From Elusimicrobiota bacterium (GTDB lineage: Bacteria > Elusimicrobiota > Elusimicrobia > UBA1565 > UBA9628): DNA of 46,328 nucleotides. The stretch is taken from contig JABEUV010000073.1 in assembly GCA_013044195.1 (NCBI GenBank), forward strand, positions 1-46,328, given 5' to 3'. The translations under genes and the position numbers were made by a program. Below the pieces are notes generated by a model that was not told the DNA's origin, did not search any database, and saw only the letters and a list, made by a program, of their open reading frames with translations. Positions 21,782-29,245 of this stretch are shown piece after piece. How positions within the stretch are numbered: the first letter of the stretch is position 1; each line of letters starts with the position of its first letter.

Positions 21782-22555
21782 TTATCTCGCGTGCGCGACG
21801 GCGTTCTTGAACATCTCCAGGCCGACCGCCTGCTTGCGGTAGGTCTGGCGCGTCCAGTTCGGGTGCTGGTGGATCTCCACGAAGCGCTCGGGGTGCGGCA
21901 TGAGGCCCAGCACGTTGCCCTCGGGGTTGGTGAGGCCCGCGATGTTGAAGATTGAGCCGTTGGGGTTGTGCGGATAGCCCATCAGCTTGCCGTCCTCGGT
22001 CACATACTGCAAAGCGATGGACTTGTTCTTCTTGAGATCTTCCAGCTGGCGCGGGGACTTCAGCACCAGCTTGCCCTCGCCGTGCGCGACGGGCAGTTCG
22101 ATCATCTCGGGCAGGCCCTTGAAGAACAGGCAGGAACTCTGCGTGTTCAGGCGCAAATGCGTCCAGCGCGCCTCGAACTTGCCGGAGTCGTTGAAGGTGA
22201 AGCTTGCGGTCTGGTCGCAGGCGTTGGAGTGCGGCAGGATGCCGGCCTTAACCAGCGCTTGAAAGCCGTTGCAGATGCCGATCACGGGTCGGCCCAGGCG
22301 CACGAACTGACGCAGATCGGTCAAAGTGTGTCGGATCTGGTTGGCGAGGACCTTGCCCGCGCCCACGTCGTCGCCGTAGGAAAATCCGCCGGGGATGGCC
22401 AGCACGGCGTAGTCCATCAGCTTCTTCTTGCCGGCCTTGATTTCGGCGATGTGCACGAGCTCGGGCGCGCCGCCGACCGCGCGGAAAGCGCCGGCGGTCT
22501 CCAACTCGCAGTTCGTACCCGCGGCGCGCAGGATCAGCACCTTGGGATTCTTCAC
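21782..22555 (-). CDS. purQ: Phosphoribosylformylglycinamidine synthase, glutaminase subunit PurQ
   Basis: 257 residues. Class I glutamine amidotransferase that supplies ammonia to PurL in step 4 of purine synthesis. VLILRAAGTNCE at the N-terminus, oxyanion strand GFSYGDDVGAGK, nucleophile Cys in IGICNGFQALV, and the His-Glu pair in LMPHPERF. The GTG at 22555 overlaps the purL stop as GTGA, which is preferred over a longer start at 22585 inside purL. Free-standing PurQ together with PurS and PurL is the arrangement of Bacillus and archaea, unlike the single large FGAR-AT of E. coli. Confidence 0.93.
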   Translation of the reverse strand: MKNPKVLILRAAGTNCELETAGAFRAVGGAPELVHIAEIKAGKKKLMDYAVLAIPGGFSYGDDVGAGKVLANQIRHTLTDLRQFVRLGRPVIGICNGFQALVKAGILPHSNACDQTASFTFNDSGKFEARWTHLRLNTQSSCLFFKGLPEMIELPVAHGEGKLVLKSPRQLEDLKKNKSIALQYVTEDGKLMGYPHNPNGSIFNIAGLTNPEGNVLGLMPHPERFVEIHQHPNWTRQTYRKQAVGLEMFKNAVAHAR

Positions 22556-24972
22556 TTGAGAACCGCGGGCAAAGTCTTCTGCCACGCCTCCTTGAGTTCG
22601 CGCAGGGACTCCTCAAGGACGGTCGAGCCGTCCAGGCCGACGACCTTGAGGATGGGGTTGGCCGTGGTCTGGCCCACGCGGCGCACGCAGGCGGCCTTGG
22701 CGCCCTTGCCGAAGTGGCGCAGGAAGGCGCCCTCGTCCTCGGGCTTGACCTCCACGAGGATGCGGCTGGGGCTTTCGGAGAACAAAAGGGTTTCATTGGA
22801 ATAAATGCGCGGGTCGCGCGCCAGCTCGTCGAGGTCCAGGCGCGCGCCGAACTCCCCGGAGAAGCCCATCTCCGCCGCGGTCACGGCCAGGCCGCCTTCG
22901 GACAGGTCGTGCGCGGCGAGGACCAGGCCACGGTTGATGGCCGCGTGCAGGGCCTTGAAGCCGTCGAGCGCGCAGGCTGGGTTCGCCTTCGGAACCTCGC
23001 CGCCGCTGCGTCCGAGGATACGATGATAGAGCGAGCCGCCGAGCTCATCGTTGGTGCGGCCGATCAGGTACAACGCGTTTCCGGGGCCCTTGAAGTCCAT
23101 CGTGACGGCTTTGCGCACATCGGGGACGGGCGCAAGCGCCGAGATCAGCAACGTGCCCGGGATCGGCAGCGCGCGGCCCTTCTCGTCCTTCGATTGGTTG
23201 TAGAGCGAGTCCTTGCCGGAGATAAACGGCGCCAAGTAACCCTTGCCCGCGTCGCGGCAGCCTTCGGCGGCGCGCACTAAAGCGCCGAGTTGCTTCGGGT
23301 CCTCGGGGCTGGCCCAGCAGAAGTTGTCGAGCAGAGCGGCGCGCGCCGGGTCGGCGCCCACGCAGGTGAGGTTGCGCAGGGCCTCGTCGACGCAGGCCAG
23401 CGCCATCCAGTAGGGATCGAGGCGGCCGTAATCCGGGTTGAGGCCGTGGGCCACGGAGAAGCCCGCGTAATCCTGCATGTCGCCGGTGGCCGCATACGGC
23501 CAGATCACGCAGGCGTCGCCGGGGCCGTCGTGGCGCACGCCCTGCAGTGGCTTGATCACGGTGCCGCCCTGGACCTCATGATCGTATTGTCGGATCACCC
23601 ACTCGCGCGAGCAGACGTTAAGGTGCGCGACCATCTCGCGCAGAACGAGCGGCGCTTTCTTCTCCACGCCGCCGGACGCCTTGGAGGAAACCGGCGCGCT
23701 CCATGTCGCCGCGCGCTCCACGCGGGGCAGGCCCTTGTGCAGGAACTTCATGTCGAGCTGGACCACGCTCTCGTCGCGGTGGGTGACTTCCAGCCGTCCG
23801 GCGCCCGTGAACTCGCCGATGACGGCCAGCTCGCAGCCCTCGGCCGCGAACACGGCTTCCAGGGCCTTGAGGTTTTTCGGAGGGACGGCCAGCACCATGC
23901 GTTCCTGGGACTCCGACAGCCAAATCTCCCAGCCCTGCAGGTCCGCGGCCTTGAGCGGCGCGGCTTCCAGGCGCACGCGCGCGCCGCAAGTCGCGCCCAA
24001 CTCGCCGACGGCCGAGGAGAATCCGCCCGCGCCGCAGTCCGTCACCGAGCGGTAGAGCTTCTTGTCCCGCGCGCGCAGGATGGCGTCGAGCACGCGCTTC
24101 TCGTTGATCGCGTGGCCGATCTGCACGGCCGAGGACGGCGCGTCGGCCCCCAAATTGGCCGAGGAGAACGTGGCGCCGTGCAGGCCGTCGCGCCCGGTGC
24201 GCCCGCCGACGGCCACGATCAGGTCGCCGGCTTTCACGTCCTTGGCGACGGCCCACTGCGGCATGATCCCCACGGTGCCGACGAACACCAGGGGGTTGAG
24301 GCGATAGTCGTCGTCGAACCAGATGCCGCCGCCCGCAGTCGGGATGCCCATGCGGTTGCCGTAGTCGCGCACGCCGGCCACCACGCCGCGCAAGGTTCGG
24401 CTGGGATGATGGGCGCCTTCGGGAAGCGGACCGGCGTAATCGGGCCGGCCGAAGCAGAAGACATCCGTGTTCAGCACGGGCTTGGCGCCCAGGCCGCAGC
24501 CCAGCACGTCGCGGACCACGCCGCCGACGCCGGTTTCAGCACCCCCGTAGGGTTCCAGCGCCGAGGGGTGGTTGTGCGTCTCGGCCTTGAAGGCGAGCGC
24601 CCACTTCTTGCCGAAGGCCACGACGCCGGCGTTGTCCTCAAACACCGACAGGCACCAGGATTTCTTAACGGCCGCGGTCGCCGCGACGATGGTCTCTTCG
24701 AAAAGATTCTTGATGACGCGCGTCTTCTTGCCCTCGGTCAGCCGGATGGGGCTGGTGAAGGTCTTGTGCTTGCAGTGCTCCGACCAGGTCTGCGCGATCG
24801 TCTCGACCTCGGCCAAGGTGGGCTCGCGCTTGAGGCCTTTGAAATGCGCCTGCACGGCGGCCCACTCCGCGTCGTTGAGCGACAGGTGCCGTGCGTCGCC
24901 CAGAGCGCGCAGCTCCTTGGGAGATTTGTCGAGGACGCCGAAGGCGGCGGGGGCGGCGGCGGGAGCGCTCAC
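22552..24972 (-). CDS. purL: Phosphoribosylformylglycinamidine synthase, large subunit PurL
   Basis: 806 residues. Catalyses ATP-dependent amidation of FGAR to FGAM, with PurQ and PurS, in the cytosol. Motifs: TWSEHCKHKTF near residue 63 (substrate region), KAETHNHPSALEPYGGAETG, GGVVRDVLG, GGRTGRDGLHGATFSS and C-terminal AHDLSEGGLAVTAAEM. It is somewhat longer than B. subtilis PurL (about 740) and lacks a C-terminal glutaminase, matching the separate purQ. The GTG at 24972 overlaps the purS stop (GTGA); upstream in-frame codons belong to purS in another frame. It is coupled on both sides by 4-nt overlaps. Confidence 0.95.
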   Translation of the reverse strand: MSAPAAAPAAFGVLDKSPKELRALGDARHLSLNDAEWAAVQAHFKGLKREPTLAEVETIAQTWSEHCKHKTFTSPIRLTEGKKTRVIKNLFEETIVAATAAVKKSWCLSVFEDNAGVVAFGKKWALAFKAETHNHPSALEPYGGAETGVGGVVRDVLGCGLGAKPVLNTDVFCFGRPDYAGPLPEGAHHPSRTLRGVVAGVRDYGNRMGIPTAGGGIWFDDDYRLNPLVFVGTVGIMPQWAVAKDVKAGDLIVAVGGRTGRDGLHGATFSSANLGADAPSSAVQIGHAINEKRVLDAILRARDKKLYRSVTDCGAGGFSSAVGELGATCGARVRLEAAPLKAADLQGWEIWLSESQERMVLAVPPKNLKALEAVFAAEGCELAVIGEFTGAGRLEVTHRDESVVQLDMKFLHKGLPRVERAATWSAPVSSKASGGVEKKAPLVLREMVAHLNVCSREWVIRQYDHEVQGGTVIKPLQGVRHDGPGDACVIWPYAATGDMQDYAGFSVAHGLNPDYGRLDPYWMALACVDEALRNLTCVGADPARAALLDNFCWASPEDPKQLGALVRAAEGCRDAGKGYLAPFISGKDSLYNQSKDEKGRALPIPGTLLISALAPVPDVRKAVTMDFKGPGNALYLIGRTNDELGGSLYHRILGRSGGEVPKANPACALDGFKALHAAINRGLVLAAHDLSEGGLAVTAAEMGFSGEFGARLDLDELARDPRIYSNETLLFSESPSRILVEVKPEDEGAFLRHFGKGAKAACVRRVGQTTANPILKVVGLDGSTVLEESLRELKEAWQKTLPAVLK

Positions 24973-25469
24973 GGGTGGGCCTCCGAGACGACGGCGTCGT
25001 GGATTAGGGGATTGGCCAGGCAGCGCGTGACGGCTTTTTCGAGCGCGGGCTTGCCGGCGCGGCCGGCCAGGCGGTAGACAAACGCGCAGCGCGCCGAGTC
25101 CGGGCGCGGTAGGCCCATGTCGGCGATCGCCGTGCGCACGGTCTCTCCGACGGGGTCGGTCACGGTGGGCTTGAGCCAGACCTCGACGCGCCAAAAGTTC
25201 ATGCCGTTGAGCGGCGCGGGAACGGGCGCGACGACGCGATGCTCCTGGGTGACGGGATCGCAGAGCAGGTCCTTGGCGGCCTGCTGGACCTGATTGGCGG
25301 TGATCGGCCCCTGAATCCGGTAGAGGCGCGAGACGCGCGCTTCCTTGATGGAGGTCAGGCCCTGCGCCTGTAAAAGCTGAAGCGCGGCCGCGCCCTCGGC
25401 GTCGGCGAACTCCGGACGCAGGCGCACCTCGATGAGATGGGAGGCGACGGGCATCGGGCGCACGCTCAT
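24969..25469 (-). CDS. purS: Tandem PurS protein (two PurS domains in one chain)
   Basis: 166 residues, twice the usual PurS length of about 80. Both halves look like PurS. The first (about 10-80) has LIEVRLRPEFADAEGAAALQ, QGLTSIKEARVSRLYRIQG and DLLCDPVTQEHRVV. The second (about 90-163) has WRVEVWLKPTVTDPVGETV, GLPRPDSARCAFVYRLAG and RCLANPLIHDAVV. PurS dimers bridge PurL and PurQ in the FGAM synthase complex and match the N-terminal domain of large PurL. This chain would supply the dimer as one polypeptide. It lies between purC and purL with ATGA and GTGA overlaps. Confidence 0.8.
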   Translation of the reverse strand: MSVRPMPVASHLIEVRLRPEFADAEGAAALQLLQAQGLTSIKEARVSRLYRIQGPITANQVQQAAKDLLCDPVTQEHRVVAPVPAPLNGMNFWRVEVWLKPTVTDPVGETVRTAIADMGLPRPDSARCAFVYRLAGRAGKPALEKAVTRCLANPLIHDAVVSEAHP

Positions 25470-26359
25470 TTCGTTACCTTCATCAGGAAGTCGTTGTAGC
25501 GGGCCAGCGTGCCCGCGACCACGTCGGCGGGCAGTTCGGGGCCGGGCGCAGTCTTGTTCCAGCCGGATTTCTCCAGCCAGTCGCGCACGAACTGCTTGTC
25601 GAAGCCGTCGGGCGTACGGCCGGGCGTCCAGTCGGATTTCATCCAGACGCGGGAGGAGTCCGGCGTGAGGATCTCGTCGATCAGGCGCAGTTCGCCGTCG
25701 ATATAACCGAACTCGAACTTGGTGTCCGCCAAGATAAGACCGCGGGCATCGAGGTGCTGCGAGGCGCGCTTAAAAACGGACAGCGTGAGCTTCTCCAACT
25801 GGGACGAAAGTTGGGAGCCGACCTGAACGGCGAGCTGTTCGCGCGTGATATTTTCGTCGTGGCCTTCATCGGCTTTCGTGGCCGGCGTGAAGATGGGTTC
25901 GGGCAGCTTCGACGCGGCGACAAGTCCTTTCGGCAGGTTGTGACCGCCCACCATCCCGGCGGCGTTGTATTCCTTCAGGCCGGAACCGGCGAGATACGCG
26001 CGCGCCACGCACTCCACATCCACGCGCTTGGCCTTGCGCACCAGCATCATGCGTCCGTCGAACCACGGTCGATCAAGACGTACTCCCGCAGGGAGCGCGG
26101 CGACGATCTGGTCGTAATCGGCGGTGACCAGGTGATTGGCGACGACGTCCTTGGTCAGGTCGAACCAGAACAGGGCGGCGGCGGTCAAAATTTTTCCCTT
26201 GCCCGGGATCGGCGTGGGCAGGATCACGTCGAAGGCGGACAGCCGGTCGGAGGCGACGATCAGCAACCGGTCGCCCAGGTCGTAGACGTCGCGCACCTTG
26301 CCGCGCCTCAGCAGAGGCAGGCCGGCGATGTCCACGGAGGCGGGCGCTTCGGCGGTCAT
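25466..26359 (-). CDS. purC: Phosphoribosylaminoimidazole-succinocarboxamide synthase PurC
   Basis: 297 residues. Joins CAIR and aspartate with ATP to form SAICAR (purine step 8). Signature blocks: RRGKVRDVYDLGDRLLIVAS with DRLSAFDVILP, VECVARAYLAGSG, ILADTKFEFGYIDGELRLID and DEILTPDSSRVW. Full length, closer to the longer fungal or Gram-negative form than to B. subtilis PurC (about 240). The ATG at 26359 overlaps the guaA stop as ATGA, which excludes the longer frame extension into guaA. Confidence 0.95.
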   Translation of the reverse strand: MTAEAPASVDIAGLPLLRRGKVRDVYDLGDRLLIVASDRLSAFDVILPTPIPGKGKILTAAALFWFDLTKDVVANHLVTADYDQIVAALPAGVRLDRPWFDGRMMLVRKAKRVDVECVARAYLAGSGLKEYNAAGMVGGHNLPKGLVAASKLPEPIFTPATKADEGHDENITREQLAVQVGSQLSSQLEKLTLSVFKRASQHLDARGLILADTKFEFGYIDGELRLIDEILTPDSSRVWMKSDWTPGRTPDGFDKQFVRDWLEKSGWNKTAPGPELPADVVAGTLARYNDFLMKVTK

Positions 26360-27915
26360 TCCCATTCGATGGTGGCGGGGGGCTTGGAGCTCACGTCGTA
26401 GGCGACGCGGTTGACGCCCTTCACTTCGGAAACGATGCGGCTGGAGATCTTCGCGATCAACTCGTGCGGCAGGCGCGACCAATCGGCGGTCATGCCGTCG
26501 CGGCTGTCGACGGAGCGCAGGACCACGGTGTTTTCGTAGGTGCGCTCATCGCCCATGACACCCACGGAGCGCACGGACGGGAGGATCACGACAAACGCCT
26601 GCCAGACCTTGTCGTACCAGCCGGAGGACTTCAACTCCTCGCGCAGGATCAGATCGGCGGACTTCAGGGTTTTCAGGAGTTCCGGCGTGACGGCGCCCAG
26701 CACGCGGATGGCCAGGCCCGGCCCGGGAAACGGGTGCGCGCCCAGCAGTTCCGCGGAGATGCCCATCTCACGCCCGAGCCTGCGCACCTCGTCCTTGAAA
26801 AGCATGCGCAGGGGCTCGACGAGCTTGAGCTTCATGTTCTTGGGCAAGCCGCCGACGTTGTGGTGGGACTTGATGACCGCGGACGGGCCATGCACCGAGA
26901 CGGACTCGATCACGTCTGGATACAACGTGCCTTGAGCAAGAAACTCGGCGCCTTTAATGCGCTTGGCTTCTTTATCGAAAACTTCGATGAACGATTTGCC
27001 TATGATTTTGCGCTTCTTCTCGGGGTCGGTCACGCCCTTCAAGCGGCCGAGGAAAAGCTTGGACGCATCGACGATCTTCAAATCGAGGCGCAGTTCTTGG
27101 CCCAGGACTTTCTCGGCGCGCTCGCGGTCGCCGTGACGCAGGAGGCCCGTGTCCACGAAAATGCAGTGCAGGCGAGGTCCAATGGCGCGCGAAATTAAAG
27201 CGGCCGCGACCGCGCTGTCCACGCCGCCGGAGAGCGCGCAGACCACCTTGCCGGTCTCGCCGACCTGGGCGCGGATCGCGGCCACCTGCGTGTCGAGCAA
27301 GGACGACATGGTCCAGCGTTTTTCAAAGCGGCAGACGCGGCGCGCGAAATTCTCCAGCACCTTGGAGCCCAGGGGCGTGTGCACCACCTCGGGATGGAAC
27401 TGGATGCCGTACCAATTCTTGCCCTGGTCGGAGATCGCGGCGAACGGGGCGGAGCTTGTGCGCGCGTCCACGCGAAAGCCGTTGTTGAGGCGCTCGGCGC
27501 AGTCGCCGTGGCTCATCCACACCTGCAGGCGCTTGGGCAGGTCCGCGAACAGCGGGCTGTCGCCCAGAATCTCCAGATCGGCGTGGCCGTACTCGCGCTT
27601 CTTGGCCGGGACCACCTTGCCGCCGTGCAGGGCGACGAGCAGCTGCATGCCGTAGCAGATGCCCAGCACCGGCACGCCGGAGGCGAACACGAACGAGTCC
27701 GGGCGCGGAGATCCCGCGCGGTGCACGGAGTCCGGCCCTCCGGACAGGATGATGCCCGCGGGCTTGGCCGCGACGATCTGCGCCTTCGAGGCTTTGTAAG
27801 GAAGAATCTCGCAGTACACTTCCAGTTCGCGCAGGCGTCGCGCGATGAGCTGGGTGTACTGACTGCCGAAGTCGAGGATGAGTATCTTCTCGGCTTCGTC
27901 GGCGGCGACCGGCAT
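26356..27915 (-). CDS. guaA: GMP synthase (glutamine-hydrolysing) GuaA
   Basis: 519 residues. Converts XMP, ATP and glutamine to GMP. The N-terminal class I glutaminase domain has LILDFGSQYTQLIARR, GICYGMQLL (Cys nucleophile) and QFHPEV. The ATP-pyrophosphatase P-loop is ALSGGVDSAVAAALI near residue 230. The C-terminal dimerisation domain ends in PPATIEWE, as in all bacterial GuaA. All key motifs are intact. ATG 27915 overlaps the guaB-type stop by 1 nt (TAATG), so translation is coupled. Confidence 0.96.
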   Translation of the reverse strand: MPVAADEAEKILILDFGSQYTQLIARRLRELEVYCEILPYKASKAQIVAAKPAGIILSGGPDSVHRAGSPRPDSFVFASGVPVLGICYGMQLLVALHGGKVVPAKKREYGHADLEILGDSPLFADLPKRLQVWMSHGDCAERLNNGFRVDARTSSAPFAAISDQGKNWYGIQFHPEVVHTPLGSKVLENFARRVCRFEKRWTMSSLLDTQVAAIRAQVGETGKVVCALSGGVDSAVAAALISRAIGPRLHCIFVDTGLLRHGDRERAEKVLGQELRLDLKIVDASKLFLGRLKGVTDPEKKRKIIGKSFIEVFDKEAKRIKGAEFLAQGTLYPDVIESVSVHGPSAVIKSHHNVGGLPKNMKLKLVEPLRMLFKDEVRRLGREMGISAELLGAHPFPGPGLAIRVLGAVTPELLKTLKSADLILREELKSSGWYDKVWQAFVVILPSVRSVGVMGDERTYENTVVLRSVDSRDGMTADWSRLPHELIAKISSRIVSEVKGVNRVAYDVSSKPPATIEWE

Positions 27916-29075
27916 TATTTGCCCATCCCGATGCGCTGCGCTTTCTGGAAGATTTTGCCCTCGGTCTTGATCGAGGGCGCGATCACGATCTCGGTGGTCT
28001 GCATCTCGCGGATGTTCGACGCGCCGACCGAACCCATGCAGGTGCGCAACGCGCCGACCAGGTTCTGCGAGCCGTCGTCAAGGCGCGACGGGCCATACAG
28101 AATTTCTTCCAGAGAGCCCGTGATGCCCACCTGGATGCGCGTGCCGCGCGGGAGGTTGGCGTGCGGCGTGGCCATGCCCCAGTGGAAACCCTGGCCCGGC
28201 GCTTCCTTGGCGCGCGCGAAGGCGGAGCCGACCATGACGCCGTCGGAGCCGCAGGCGATGGCCTTGCAGATGTCGCCGCCGGTGGACATGCCGCCATCGG
28301 TGATGATCGGCACGTATTTGCCGGTGCGTTTATGGAAAAAATCGCGCGCCGTGGCGCAGTCCACGGTGCCGGTCACCTGGGGAACGCCCAAGCCCAAGAC
28401 GCCGCGCGTGGTGCAGGCCGCACCCGGCCCCACGCCGATGAGCAGGGCGCTGACGCCCGCGTCCATCAGCTCGGTCGCCACCGAGTAGGTCACGCAGTTG
28501 CCGACGACGACGGGAATCTTCATCGTCTTGCAGAACTTGATGATGTCGAAGGGCGTGTATTTGGTGGCTTTGTGGCGGACGGTGGTGACGGTGGACTGGA
28601 CGACGAACAGGTCCGCGCCGGCTTCCACCGCGATCTTGCCGTACTTCTCCGCGTTCTGCGGGATGGTGGAGATGGCGCAGGGGACCCCGGCCTTCTTGAT
28701 CTGCTTGATGCGCTCGGCGATGAGCTCTTCCTTCACCGGCGGGCGGTACATGTCCTGCACCAGGCGCGTGGCCTCGTCGGGGGTCGCGCCCGCGATCTGC
28801 ATGACGACCTCGCGCGGCTTGTCGTAGCGGGTGCTGATGCCGTCGAGGTTCAGGACCCCGAGGCCGCCCATCTTGCCCATCGCGATCGCGAACTCGGCGT
28901 CGACGACGCCGTCCATCGCCGAGGCCAAAAATGGAATCTCGAGATGGACGTTTCCGATCTTAAGAGTGGTGTCGACCTCGTCGGGGTTGACGGTCACGTC
29001 GCCGGGAACCAGCGCGATCTCGTCGAATCCGTAGGCCCTGCGGGCTTCGCGGTCGCGTCCGATGAAGAAAGCCAT
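27915..29075 (-). CDS. IMP dehydrogenase-related protein, GuaB3 type
   Basis: 386 residues, TIM-barrel. Opens AYGFDEIALVPGDVTVNPDE, then LASAMDGVVDAEFAIAMGKM. The catalytic loop with Cys is IGVGPGAACTTRGVLGLGVP, followed by ITDGGMSTGGDICKAIACG. There is no CBS insert and the length is about 100 residues below classical GuaB, matching the GuaB3 (IMP_DH_rel_2) branch of actinobacteria and cyanobacteria. The catalytic Cys is kept, and adjacency to guaA supports IMP-to-XMP activity. ATG 29075 has a strong GGGAGG site 8-13 nt upstream. It is the first gene of the eight-gene purine operon. Confidence 0.88.
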   Translation of the reverse strand: MAFFIGRDREARRAYGFDEIALVPGDVTVNPDEVDTTLKIGNVHLEIPFLASAMDGVVDAEFAIAMGKMGGLGVLNLDGISTRYDKPREVVMQIAGATPDEATRLVQDMYRPPVKEELIAERIKQIKKAGVPCAISTIPQNAEKYGKIAVEAGADLFVVQSTVTTVRHKATKYTPFDIIKFCKTMKIPVVVGNCVTYSVATELMDAGVSALLIGVGPGAACTTRGVLGLGVPQVTGTVDCATARDFFHKRTGKYVPIITDGGMSTGGDICKAIACGSDGVMVGSAFARAKEAPGQGFHWGMATPHANLPRGTRIQVGITGSLEEILYGPSRLDDGSQNLVGALRTCMGSVGASNIREMQTTEIVIAPSIKTEGKIFQKAQRIGMGK

Positions 29076-29113
29076 TGCACTACCTCCCGTCGAGGATGGG
29101 CGCGTCGAGGGGT

Positions 29114-29122
29114 AATGTATCA
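29114..29122 (-). promoter_or_regulatory. Promoter of the purine operon
   Basis: Extended -10 TGA-TACATT on the minus strand; predicted +1 near 29107, giving a leader of about 31 nt with a ribosome site. The sequence CGTCGAGG occurs twice (29088-29095 and 29103-29110, plus-strand reading) around +1 and in the leader and could be a regulator site. Confidence 0.5.
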
Positions 29123-29230
29123 AATCTTCGCGCGCGGCGTCCACGCGCCGGATGTGTTTGAAGCGCGGTCTAGGACTTTTGTCGCCGGAGACCGTCCCGA
29201 AAGGCCCAAGCGCCCGTAGGCGCGGGATAC

Positions 29231-29236
29231 TATTCT
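29231..29236 (+). promoter_or_regulatory. Candidate -10 of the exported LOG-family gene
   Basis: TATTCT, 9 nt before ATG 29246; predicted leader about 3 nt. A GAAGG touches the start codon and could instead be read as a poorly spaced ribosome site. Confidence 0.45.
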
Positions 29237-29245
29237 TGTCGAAGG

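Noticed and set aside
23290-25077. 595-codon plus-strand open frame opposite purL
   Set aside because: Low-complexity shadow of purL/purS; no start site, no motif, and the minus strand encodes clear FGAM synthase.
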